DNA of 64,000 bases from Dichetophora obliterata (lineage: Eukaryota > Arthropoda > Insecta > Diptera > Sciomyzidae), in the NCBI GenBank assembly GCA_963920525.1, contig OY986438.1, forward strand, positions 176,633,093-176,697,092, read 5' to 3'. Under the pieces are notes generated by a model. That model searched no databases. It saw only the letters and a program-made list of their open reading frames with translations, and had not been told where the DNA came from. A program made the position numbers and the translations under genes. Of this stretch, positions 12,331 through 22,560 are shown one piece after another. Each line of letters begins with the position of its first letter. Position 1 is the stretch's first letter.

Positions 12331-12699
12331 TTCAAATTGGTGAGGTGTTCATCGATAACACCAGTTGAAACAGACTTAGTCCATTTGTTGTAGATGCAAA
12401 CCATTATCGGTTAGATGTTTTTTTTTTGTGACCGTTGTTATCTTCTTATTCTTTGGTGGATGAGTGCGAAGCCTCATCAGAGCTAAACCACACACCGATA
12501 TGCTTCATATTTAGAACATATGTTAGCTAGGATGCAGGAATGGTTTATAGTTAAAATTTGTCACGATAGGTGGCTCCAAAATTTAACTTCTCTACTTAGT
12601 GCGTATGAATAAAGCCTTTTCATAGCCAAACCATTTGTAAAATACTAAGTTTTCTAAAATTTACTGAAAAATAGCGGATTTTTAGCAATTTTTCCCTTC

Positions 12700-15320
12700 T
12701 CAGACCACAATTATATTAGCTTCGAAATAAGTTTTAACTACACTCCAGATCGAAAGATCTTCAGAAATCCGAGAAATACTAACTGGACCCGTTTTAGAAG
12801 CATCATTGAGACTAAGTTACCATCTCCCAAACAAATCAATATGGAAGAGGGCTTTGAGAGGTCCTTGAAGATTCTCTCGGTCCATTTTCTAAAGGCCTAT
12901 AACTCCTTTTGTAAATCCACGCGAACGAAACGTAAGATCATACCACCAGGGTTGAGTCCGGATCTAACAGAGCAAAGACGTGACATAAAAGATTTCTTCA
13001 CACAAGCTTAAACAGCTGATCAAGTGGAAATTTGGGGGGAATACAATTGCAGGCTTAAACTTTTTAAAACAAACGTGCGTAGAGCAAAAATAAACTCTTA
13101 GAAGAACTTCTGCTCAAACATAGAAAAAACTACGAACACAGCAAGGCTCAGGAAGCTACTTTCAAAGCAGCCTTCCATTCAGAGCCAGTTACGCAATGGT
13201 CAGTGGACAGAGAGCAGTCAAGAATCTCTCGAAGTACTTTTAAAAGCACATTTTCGAGGTTTGAAGCCCTTAACATTACCGCAATACGAACACACAGGAC
13301 AAACCCGTAACAGGTTCCACACAACCGAATAACGTTGGACAGAATACAATTGGCTGTACATTCGTTTTCGGGATACAAAGCTATGGGACCAGACGGTGTA
13401 ATTCCTGCCATGCTGCAAACAACCGAGTCCCAAGGCTGGAGAATATGTTTAATGGATGTAGTAGGCTTTACTACGTACCTGTGGCCTGGAGTACTGTAAG
13501 GGTTGTATTCCTACTGAAAACAGGTAAGAGCAGCTATCTGTATCCGAAGGGCTACAGTTCAATAAGCCTAACCTCTTTTGTACTCAAAACACTCGAGCAA
13601 CTGATTGATTTGCACCTAAGGAATGATGCACCAACCGAAAAGCATACACGAAAGGGAAATCGGTTGAAACGGCACTACACTCCCTAGTAGTAATCATAGA
13701 AAAAGCCTTTTACCGCAAAAAATACGCACTTGGTGTTTTTATAGACATATCAGGTGCATTCAACAATGTATTAACTACCGCAATCCTTTGTGGATAACGT
13801 GCAATAGCGACACCACTAGCTATAAAGCTATGGCTAGACAAGTTGCTAAACTGCAGAAGGGTTCGAGCTGAGTGGGACACCAAATCCATGGAAAGGGAAG
13901 CTCGTAGTGGGACACCAAAGGGAGAGGTCCTCTCGGCCTTACTATGGAATCTTGTCGTCAATGAACTACTCAAAAAGTTCTCAGGTAGAGCCCTGAAGAT
14001 AACAGCCTATGCAGACGACATAAGCTTAATTACAGAAGAGAAATGTCTATCAACTGTAAGCACCATAATGGAGAGTACACTCAAAGAAGTACATAGATGG
14101 CCAAATTCAGTCGGTCTTAGTATTAACGCAGATAAAATGGATCTGGTTCTGTTCACGAAAAGGTACAAGATACCACAGTTGATACCACCAAAATTAAACT
14201 ACATACGTCTCATACCGAAAACTCGCAAAAATATCTAGGAGTCGTCCTGGACAGCAAGCTGACATGGAAAATCAATGTAGAAGAAAGGGCGACGAAAGCT
14301 ACTACTGCGCTATACGCATCCAAGAAGATGTTAGGCAGCACCTGAGGTCTTTCCCCCTTTTTGATGCACTGAATCTATCTAACGGTAGTTTGTCCTATTC
14401 TACTCTATGGAATTATTGTGTGGTGGCTGACCTCAGGCACTTGGAGAAAACTCAGCTCCAGGCAGCGCTATGCATTACGGGGGCACTGAAGTCAACTCCA
14501 ACTAGAGCGTTTGAAAACATGCACCCACTGGACATACACGCAAAACTAATAGCCGGAAAAACGGCACAGTGCATCACGGCAGCAGGCAACATGCTCTTTC
14601 GAAATTTTGGCCACTGCAGCATTTTCCAGGCGGAAGTACTTGCCATAAGAAAGGCCACGGTTATAGCCCTCAGCATGGACACACACCACTTTTATATATA
14701 CATTTTTGTCAACAGCCAAGCGGCGATCAAACCACTGCGCTCCGCTATCATCAAGTCCAAAAGCATCCTGGCTTTGAAAAGAGTGCGCTTGTACTGGATC
14801 CCTAGCCACCAGGGCATTGAGGGTAACGAGATGGCAGATAGTTTAGCAAAAGAAAGCGCTGGGCTGGGATCAGAATTCGCAGATTATAAACCTAATCCGC
14901 TACAAGAGTTGTACAGAAACCTTGAAAAGAGCCACACTAGCAGTGAATCGTAGTTGAAGTTATACGACATCGTTCGAAAATAATGTGCATTGCACAATGT
15001 GTAAAACGAACTCTGTTCATCTTGGCACGCCCGCACAGAGATTGCAGGACACTAGTGGGTATACTTATCGGTCACTGCATGGCGGTGGCTCACGCGAGAA
15101 ACTGGTCATCACCCCGGATGACAACTGGAGAAGGTGCCCGAAACCAGGCACAGTGGAGGCTCTGGAGCACCTATTATGCACATCCCACGCCCTACTTATA
15201 TCGAGACTCAAATACTTAGGCTCATCGACGTTCTTGTCGCTAAAAGATGTAGACAATGTATCTCCGGAATGCCTCCTAAGGTTTGCGAATTCAACGCAAA
15301 TCTGTAAAGATTTCACGTAA
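12700..15320 (+). pseudogene. endonuclease tail, reverse transcriptase and RNase H of the LOA/I-type element
   Basis: The order is: SDHNYISFE at 12700 (the SDH catalytic motif of the AP-type endonuclease); a decayed RT N-terminal half (12780-13830, many stops); then an open stretch at 13843-14238 with GTPKGEVLSALLWNLVVNEL and the polymerase motif YADDI at 14008-14022. The stretch 14264-14953 contains the RNase H features FVNSQAAIKPL and RLYWIPSHQGIEGNEMADSL. The tail at 14985-15320 has EALEHLLC and LRFAN, typical of the C-terminus of such ORF2 proteins. The first RNase H acid is replaced by N in FVNS (normally D). Frameshifts and stops show that the copy is dead. Confidence 0.82.
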
Positions 15321-15405
15321 ATACAAAGGTTTCTTTGTTCGTAACAGACACCACTAAGAACCAGAATTGGTCTATGTGAACCTTCATTAGAAGGTATCCT
15401 GCTTA

Positions 15406-15437
15406 GCCTAACCTAACCTAGCCTAACCTAACCTATT
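15406..15437. repeat. CCTAA tandem run at the 3' end of the retroelement
   Basis: Five or six CCTAA units with one CCTAG variant form the last 32 bases of the retroelement, directly before its target duplication. CCTAA is the complement of the ancestral insect telomere repeat TTAGG, which Diptera are known to have lost. Here it replaces a poly(A) tail. Confidence 0.8.
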
Positions 15438-15750
15438 GCAATTTTTGCGAAAAATACCCAAAATTTTGACCGAAATCTGAACACAGTTGCACTAAGAGAG
15501 TTCTCAAACCTTCCCAATCTTCCTATTTACAACTTTGTAGCGCCAGACACCTTTAATTTGTACCCTACTTGGGGGCAGCTATTTCAGCTTGATAAAAACC
15601 ATTAATTTTTGACGAAAAAGGCAATATTTTCGAATCAAAACCGTTTGCAGACTGTTTCACCGATTTCGATATATTGTTGGATTTAAGATTAACTTGAATC
15701 CAACTCCCAATATAAGAGTGTCGAAAAAGGTTTTTTTTTCTATCCACTTA

Positions 15751-15989
15751 GAGCCAATTTTTCAGTGCGAGCTTAAACTCTAGTCAAATTGAACTGAGGT
15801 TAAATCACCAAAATTGGACGTTTAAACTCGGTTTAGGCAAAAAAGAAGCACATTATATGATAATCTAAGTCAATTTAACTTCAAAGAATGCTAAAATATG
15901 TAGGTAAACTGAGTTTAAACGTCCAATTTTGGTGAGTTAAACAAGGTTTATTTTGACTAAAGTTTAAACTCGTACTGAAAAATTGGCCC
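15751..15989. mobile_element. MITE with GRGCCAATTTTTCAGT ends and TTA duplication
   Basis: The two arms of about 80 bp are reverse complements: GAGCCAATTTTTCAGT at 15751 against GGGCCAATTTTTCAGT read inward from 15989, then TTTAAACT-type words and CACCAAAATTGGACGTTTAA. TTA flanks both sides (15748-15750 and 15990-15992). The TTA site suggests a PIF/Harbinger-type element. It is 239 bp, non-coding, and sits at the right edge of the long-TIR transposon. Confidence 0.75.
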
Positions 15990-15992
15990 TTA

Positions 15993-16531
15993 ATGAACAC
16001 CAAATTGTGCTGTAGTACAAATTTATAAGAAATTGCGAAAAACTACTAAGATGCTTATCCGATTTGGATTGAAATTTTTATACTGTCGGTTTTGGGTATG
16101 AAAAGTATTTTGAATCTATCTTTGAAAGAAAAAGGCTTTGTTGTACAAATATTAAAAAAAAATGGCGATGAGTAGATGACAGAGAACGATGAGTCTTTTG
16201 ATGCTATTTGTTTTGCTCTATCTTTAATGTCAGATGGCGTTGTAGTAAATACTTTTGATACAATTAGCATTAAAATTTGTATAAAAATATTTTCGGATAT
16301 GAAAAATTTTTGGTTCTATCTATTTTCATCTATCTCGAACACCAGGAGATTCCTAAAGGTGTAGTCTTGTTTTTTTCACCCCCAACATTTCTTCTGAATA
16401 TACTTACTTCTTTTCATTCATTCATTTTCGTTCACTGCTTTTGAGCGATAAATTCTGCCTTGAATATAATTAAAATTTAAACAGTTTTTTATTAATTTTT
16501 CCAACTAACTCATAATTCTTTATTTTTGCAG
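15993..16531. other. end of ETS intron 1 with acceptor
   Basis: AT-rich intron sequence. The pyrimidine-rich run TTCTTTATTTTTGCAG ends at 16531 and forms the acceptor of exon 2. Confidence 0.6.
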
Positions 16532-16582
16532 ATTCTTCTTATAAATCTTCGTGGGGTTCTCATGGCTCAACACAGTCACAAG
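16532..16582 (+). CDS. Ets65A: ETS transcription factor, coding exon 2 (51 nt)
   Basis: A micro-exon of 17 codons. With the G carried over from exon 1 it reads DSSYKSSWGSHGSTQSQ, a serine-rich linker. The acceptor is a T-rich tract with GCAG at 16528-16531 and the donor is CAAG|GTAAGC at 16583. Phase is 1 on both sides and the length is a multiple of three, so skipping it would keep the reading frame. No domain is visible. It was found by splice sites and phase, and is too short for ordinary ORF detection. The next exon is 19.7 kb downstream. Confidence 0.68.
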
Positions 16583-17880
16583 GTAAGCAAAGTGCTTTAT
16601 ATCAAATGATATTGCATTTCTGTTGAATCTAATTTGAATGGTATATTTTGACCTTTTTATATCAACTTGGGAAAAAATCGACTTTCAATTTTTTGGAAAT
16701 ATTGTATTCATTGGAATGACATTGAATTTGTATGAAATTAAGATAAATATGAATTTTTTGTGATTAGAAAAAAATTTACGCACATTAGCCTTGATACATA
16801 TCGTTTTCTTTAATAAGGATAGAGCTAAAAAAAACTCATTGGGATATGTTTTAAAATGTAGCGCACTTTTTGATACTTATCCTGTTCATAGTAATATCTG
16901 GATAAAATTTTTAAAAGCACTGCTCAAGCAAGGAGAATCTGATAAACACTTAATTAGATGTTGAGAAGGCTCTATTTTAAGGTATTTTATATCAAATCTG
17001 AACCATACACGGATTTTTTTTAAGTTTTCCTTTCAAAATTTCTACCTTTCAAAAAGAACAAAAATTTCGTTAAAAAATTTGAAATTACAAATTTTCCAAA
17101 AGATCTATTCGAATTGCAAATTTAGGAAAGTATTGCAAACAATTAAATTTGACATTTTCAAAACGTCTGAAATTTTTTTAAAATTTTCTTTACGAAAAAT
17201 TAATTTACACGTTTATCGGCTTTTCTTTCGGACATTTTTTTACAGAATACCGTTAGGTCAAAAGTGTGAAAAATTACAAAATTTTGTCAATGGCTGAAAT
17301 ATTGAATAAAGTTTTTAAATAGCTTTTTTTTTTTGAAAAAATACAAAATTTTCAAAACAATTTTTTAGAGATTTTATATAAATTGTTGTTTACTGCGCGC
17401 TTTATGTGTTCTATTGAAATTTCTTTAAATTTTTTGAGACACTTCTTATATACAAAGCAGCCTTTTTATTGGAACAAGAGTTTCGAACACCGAAATTTGA
17501 ACTTTTCGCTTACAAAATTTCGCTCTGTTGATTCGACACAAAATTAATGTGAAAAACATACGTTTTTCATAAACATTTGGCATCACTTTTACTTTCCTAA
17601 TAAATTAGCCACCACTTTTCTCGCTTAGTAGAGCGTGCAATGTAAGTGACAAATCAAAAATAGAAATAGATTTTTTTCTCTCTCTACGCTCATCTGAGAA
17701 CGTAGCGAACTCATATCACAGTGTAAAGGAAAAAAACCTAACGAAACAATGTCGAATATTTTTTATCATCTTTTTCTGTGGATCTTTTACATGCACATCA
17801 TTTCATCTGTTAAAAAAAATATCAAAATTAATTCAGATACACAGAAGAAAATGGTTTTTAATTGTTTTACCTACGCCTAT
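16583..17880. other. ETS intron 2, first part, nothing recognised
   Basis: AT-rich intron without repeat arms that I could pair and without coding motifs. A short frame at 17079-17297 is rich in F, K and I and looks random. Confidence 0.4.
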
Positions 17881-18228
17881 TTATATGTAAATAGATAACT
17901 TTGGAGTGGTTTGAAATATTTGAAAATTTGTTTCACAGAAATAATCTTTTATGCTGTAGAACTTTGTAAGAAATATAAAAATAAAATTTTTAAAACAACT
18001 AATTTTGTGTGTGGGGGTGGTCATGGTCATGATTTTCAATGATAGAAACTGTTTATGAATTATGTGTAAAAATGAACCAATTTTTGCAGATAAATGAGAT
18101 GTCATGTAAAAGAGAGCCAAATATGAATATGAAAAAAAAAAAATTTCAACAAAAAACTTTTGGCCTTTTTTTTAACCAAAAATATAATATTTTAGAGGTT
18201 TTTTGAAGACAATATAAAACATTAAAAT

Positions 18229-18595
18229 GGTCAAGGAGAAAACTGTTTGTTAAATTTGTATTGTGGTTAAGCAAAACTTGCGCTTGATTCTCAGCCACTT
18301 CAAAATTATGCTAGATTTCAGCAAAAACTAATCAAAATTTGCTATTCTAGTTCACTATAACTAAGCAAATATTTGATTAAATTCAAGCAAAATTTTGCAA
18401 AGTTATTATAAACTGCAAAAACAAATTTCTACTTAATTCAAGCAAATATTTGCTAAGTTATTATAAATTGGAACATCAAATTTTGATTAGTTTTTGCTGA
18501 AAGCTAGCATATTTTTGAAGTTGCTGAGAATCAAGCGCAAGTTTTGCTTAACCACAATACAAATTTAGCAAACAGTTTTCTCCGTGACTATTTCA
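18229..18595. mobile_element. foldback element with AGCAAATATTTGCT-type words
   Basis: A palindromic block: the left arm has GAAAACTGTTTGTTAAATTT, TATTGTGGTTAAGCAAAACT and TGCGCTTGATTCTCAGC, and the right arm carries their complements up to about 18595. The middle is rich in AAGCAAATATTTG words. Related AGCAAA words at 19440-19640 and 20364-20400 suggest that a larger foldback was itself split by later insertions. It does not code for protein. Confidence 0.62.
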
Positions 18596-18608
18596 ATGTT
18601 TTATATTA

Positions 18609-19252
18609 GCTGCGTTCCTTTCGCCTAATATAATCGCGATAGCAAATTTTCTCAAAGGAACGACAAGAAAAACGACTCATAGACGGCTCTACCGTTGCAG
18701 TCAAAATTAAATTCAAACAAGCAATCATGATACAATAACTATTAGGTGTCATGAGAACGTGTGTCGTTCAAAACTGTTGTGAACTGTTATGGTAGCGATA
18801 CCTTAGTGTACGATGTTATCTCTGAATGTGTTTTACTCTAAACGTGAGAAAAATTGTAAGTTATTTAATTTAATTATTAATATTATGCAATTATATAAAT
18901 AATTTAAGTGCAATTGTTGGCTCCACTGAATGCGTTTAATGTTTGTGACACAAGCGGTTTATTTTGTTTTTTTTTTGTTTAACATTCCATGGTCGCAGCT
19001 CGTGAGAAAATAGGTAGCTGTCATGGCTATCTAATAGTCATTGTATCAAACAAACAAATAATTCAAAAAATGGAATGACAGCTCTTAAAAATATACAGGT
19101 GCGGCACCTGTGTTTCAAATTTTTTAAAGGCTATATCACAATTTTATATGGATAGCAAAAATAATCCTATTTGTTACAGGATTATTTTTTTCGTTTTTGC
19201 TTTGCATGTAAAAAAAATAATCTGGATTATTTCGAAGCGAATAGAACGCAGC
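18609..19252. mobile_element. MITE of the GCTGCRTTCC family, copy 1
   Basis: Ends are GCTGCGTTCCTTTCGC at 18609 and, inward from 19252, GCTGCGTTCTATTCGC. TA lies on each side (18607-18608, 19253-19254). Sequence at about 18760-18900 (AACTGTTGTGAACTGTTATG, GTAGCGATACCTTAGT) is the reverse complement of part of the element at 58219-58592. Size is 644 bp with no ORF. The TA site would fit a Tc1/mariner-type MITE. Confidence 0.65.
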
Positions 19253-19322
19253 TATTGTGAATTGAAAATGAATATAATTAAAATAATTTTTAACGTTAAA
19301 TTAAATTCGAAAAATTAGCAGC

Positions 19323-19390
19323 ATCTAGAGATTTGAACCTCAGCCGCGTGAGTGTAATTGCATGAGCTTATCCATTCGACCATCGCAGTT
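19323..19390 (-). other. tRNA-like Pol III promoter element (SINE candidate), copy 1
   Basis: On the minus strand, TGGTCGAATGG (19382-19372) fits the A box and GGTTCAAATCT (19339-19329) fits the B box, with 43 bases between the box starts, as in a real tRNA. A second copy with the same sequence core lies at 56406-56459. The T-stem does not pair cleanly, so it is not a functional tRNA. Similarity between the copies extends to about 120 bp and ends near TTCATTAAGAAT. Confidence 0.55.
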
Positions 19391-19785
19391 GTCGTATCAT
19401 AATTTTCTTCATTAAGAATAAACGTGTGCTCGTGTGTTTAGAAAAAATTTGCTATTTGAGTTTGTAAAAACTTAGCAAATATTTGCTTAAATAAAGTAGA
19501 AATTTGCTTTTGCAGTTTATAATAACTTATCAAAATTTTGTTTGAATTTAATCAAAATTCTGCTTTTTTCCTAAAAACATGAGGAGTGATTTCAATTCAG
19601 CAATCTTTTTCTAAAATCACACCGTGACTGAGCAAAGTTTTGCTGATATGCTTTTAAGCAGGGACCGAAAATAACAGTTCTTTTTGGAATTTCTATTCAA
19701 AAAATCAAATGGAAAGAGCTAGTCTATTCGATATTTGAATAAAGCTATGTGATGTTTGTTAGCTAAGGAATAATAATCTGTAATG

Positions 19786-20352
19786 ATTTTAATTTTTATA
19801 ATTTTTTTAAAAAGTCAGTAAGTAATCGTTATTTTTTGACCAATTTAATTTCGACCAATAGTTGACTAATAGTTGAAATTTGACTTTTATTTTTTTGATC
19901 AAAAATAAAAGTTAAAATTTTACTCTTTTTTCGATCAAAAACATAAGTTAAAATTTGAATTTTAATTTTTCGATCAAAAGCAAAAGTAATTATTTAGTTC
20001 CTATATTATCTGCTTGCTGTCGCTGTTCCAGTCGTTTGCGAAATAAATAAAAACAGAATATGCAATGATAAGCAACTAAACGATGCAATGCAACGATATG
20101 AAGATCGATAAGAATGTTCTTATATCAATTTTAACTTTTATTTTTGATAGAAAAAATAAAAGTTAAATTTTAACTGTTATTTTTGATCGAAAAAATAAAA
20201 GTAAAATTTAAACTTTTATTTTTGATGAAAAAAATTAAAATCAGATTTTTACTTATATATTTGATCGAAGAAAGTCATATTTTAAATTTTATTTTTGATC
20301 GAAATGAAATCAGTCAAAAAATAACGATTATTTGTTGACTTTTATAAAAAAA
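19786..20352. mobile_element. foldback element with ~40-bp repeats around GATCGAAAAA
   Basis: The outer arms (about 19786-19850 and 20300-20352) are complementary, sharing TAATCGTTATTTTTTGAC. Inside, units of about 40 bp of the form AAAATAAAAGTTAAAATTT next to TTTTTGATCGAAAAA repeat at 19875-19990 and, inverted, at 20120-20320. Both arms and units are AT-rich and diverged. There is no coding potential. Confidence 0.6.
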
Positions 20353-20798
20353 ATCATAACCTGCTTTTAAGCAAAACATTTGCTTGATTCAAGCAAAATA
20401 ATTATCTCCGTGGTGAAGTAACGTTAAATCTTTTCTTATTTCTCTAAAGGCATTTAATTCAACTTTCAGACAGAGAAAATTTGATGAAAATCGATTGGAA
20501 AATGGCGATGGAATATTTGTTTGCACAATCAAAACATAAAATTTAAATAATTTTTTTCTAATTCTGAGGCGATGACCTTGCATAAAGCAAAAGCGTTGTA
20601 CTGGGAACATCTATTTATTTCGAGATACATATAGCAATAATTTTGGTGTAATAATAACGGGAATAATTTTTAACATACTGTTCATAAAAAATGTTATCAA
20701 AAAAGCTTTCGTATAGCATTATTTTTTGTCAATCAATGACCTAAAAAAATTGAACTGAGAAAATCTACAGTTTTCGAGATATCGTCATAAGTTTGATT

Positions 20799-20930
20799 TA
20801 GGGATGTCGGAAAAACATCGATGCATCGAAAATATTGATGTTTTTCTTCGATGCATTGTAAATAATCCACTCGATGTATAAAAAGTCGATGCATCGGTGC
20901 ATCGGTTTTTTCTGAAAACTGACATCTCTA
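20799..20930. repeat. small element rich in CGATGCATCG palindromes
   Basis: Starts TAGGGATGTCGG and ends CTGACATCTCTA, which are inverted copies with two mismatches. Inside, ATCGATGCATCGA-type palindromes occur at about 20818-20831, 20851-20858 and 20886-20905. A related CGATGCATCG lies at about 22346. Terminal TAGRGATG resembles some hAT ends, but an 8-bp duplication was not found. Confidence 0.5.
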
Positions 20931-21139
20931 GTACATTAACCGACATTTTAGTTTTCCAATTTGGAAAAAAAAAAAGAAAAGAGAAGTGAGTTTGGCCAAA
21001 AAATTGATATGGAAACACAGCGAAAAAAAATCGAATTATAATTTTTGAAAAAAAAAAAATATTTAAAGAGTCCGGAAATATGTAAAACTTAATGGGACAC
21101 ATAAAAAACGTCCACAAAACAACTTATCTTATTCTATAT

Positions 21140-21939
21140 CAAGGTTCATTTATATAAAGGTTGCGCAAATTTTTTGACGAATCCTTATTTTATATTTTGA
21201 CATTTGCCAAGTAGGGTTGTGTGATGCCTGAAAAACCCTTATTTCAGGGTTTCACTGTGTACTTTTAATACTACGTTTTCATGGCGAGTTAAGCCGGAGC
21301 TTACTTGATATTAACTTTTCTTACTTAAACTTTTTATCTAAATACCGCATTAATTTCATAATCCAAAATTTAAACTCAAACCTTGAACAGAACAAATTAA
21401 AGTGCAGATTAATGGGAAGCAAGAAGTTTCATAAAATTTTAGTATAAGACCAGAATTGAGTTGATTTTTCCCAATATTTTATTTTACTTATAAAAATAAA
21501 TAAAAAATATATCTACGAATTAAAATTAACTTCTTAAGACTCGATAGTTTGCATGTCAATTCATACGTTTCAAAATAGCTTTCCGAAAAGTTGAGGAATT
21601 ATATTGTCTACTGTATCTGCTATCGTTTATTTTTGCAGGTAGCTCGTAACTGGAGGTCACATACAGCCACGTATATACATGATTTTAGGTATCAACAACC
21701 GATTTTACATAAGCAATGTAAAGTCAAAGTCAGTTCTCAAAAAAAAAAAAAAAATCTCGAAAAACAGAGGAGTATTAAAAAAGTAATACTATTCAATTTA
21801 CTACCAAATAGTTCCATATTCCAGTAACCGTGTGAAGTTTTTGCTCTAATGACTACGCTCTCTTGCTCTCATTTTAAAATAAGATTGCCGAAATGAGAAA
21901 ATGTCAAAAATGTACGCAAATTTATATAAATGAACCTTG
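21140..21939. mobile_element. MITE with 9-bp target duplication ATTCTATAT
   Basis: Left end CAAGGTTCATTTATATAAA at 21140. Right end, read inward from 21939, is the same 19 bases. Both then continue with GCGCAAATTTTTT or GCGTACATTTTT and TGAC. Direct repeats ATTCTATAT lie immediately outside (21131-21139 and 21940-21948). A 9-bp duplication is usual for Mutator-like elements. The 800-bp interior has no recognised ORF. Confidence 0.75.
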
Positions 21940-22560
21940 ATTCTATATAATCTCTTAAAAGGAGATTAAATTTCACAAATGAAGCAATTTCCTTCAGTAA
22001 TTCAGATTTTTTAAGGGTTCTTTTATGATCATCTCCCACATTTTCTCCATATAAAGTTAAATTACGTTTTAAGTTACATCGAGAAAATATAATATCGAAT
22101 GAAATGGACGACAGACCTGTAATCAAGAGTTTTTCAAAAAAACCTACAAATTAAGAGAGAGTTTTGGATGACTTCAAAACTTAAATTTTTTTGATTTCTA
22201 TGGTTTTACGAATAAGTTTTTTTTACCTTATTCAATAGCTGGGTAAAAACATTATTAGCTCAGTTATAGTAATTATTTTAAGTTTTGTACAATTTTGCAA
22301 TAACATATTTTAATGCGATATAATATCTAAAAAATCCTATGCAAATCGATGCATCGAAAAATATAGATGTACATTTCGATGCAAAACTTATTATTTGCAA
22401 CAAATTTCAACATCACAATTCATACATGTTACACCACATGAATTGTGGTGAAAAAAATGCTTATTATAGGGTATTCGTTAGAGATGTATATCTCCGCAAT
22501 GTTTGTGCATCTCAACAATGTCTAAAATTCCACGGTCAACCTAAGAATCTTTACGTTAAA

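Larger units (their letters stand above)
12694..15437 (+). mobile_element. 5'-truncated LOA/I-type non-LTR retrotransposon with 9-bp target duplication
   Basis: The insert is bounded by direct repeats GCAATTTTT at 12685-12693 and 15438-15446 and splits the right arm of the surrounding transposon. It starts in the last motif of the endonuclease domain, so it is 5'-truncated, as is usual for target-primed reverse transcription. It continues through RT and RNase H and ends not in poly(A) but in a run of CCTAA units. Gene order and motifs fit the RNase H-bearing I/LOA/R1 group. Confidence 0.82.
11146..15747. mobile_element. DNA transposon with long inverted arms, right arm split by a retroelement
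   Basis: The left arm (about 11146-11545) is matched in reverse complement by two pieces, 12630-12693 and 15447-15747. The right arm is interrupted by the retroelement at 12694-15437; taking that out makes the right arm continuous. Shared landmarks include ACAAATTAAAGGT with AGGAAGATTG, and TTCTAAAATTTACTGAAAAA. Arms are about 400 bp and diverged. The region between the arms holds a broken minus-strand ORF. Long arms plus an internal ORF indicate a cut-and-paste DNA transposon. No TSD was found, partly because a MITE sits at the right edge (15751). Confidence 0.68.
17881..22560. repeat. dispersed repeat, copy A, broken by nested inserts
   Basis: Three separated pieces (about 17881-18240, 20420-20795 and 22380-22560) match, in order and orientation, the continuous segment at 33690-34440. 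Shared words include TTTCACAGAA, GCTGTAGAAC, TTAGAGGTT, TTCTGAGGCG, CGAGATATCGTCATAA and AATGCTTATT with AGGGTAT. The gaps in copy A correspond to inserted elements at about 18.23-20.41 kb and 20.80-22.37 kb. The repeat is non-coding and its class is unknown. Confidence 0.6.

Noticed and set aside
18840..18910. A/T-rich hairpin TTAATTTAATTATTAATATT as an independent element
   Set aside because: It is part of the MITE at 18609-19252 and is shared with the related element at 58 kb.
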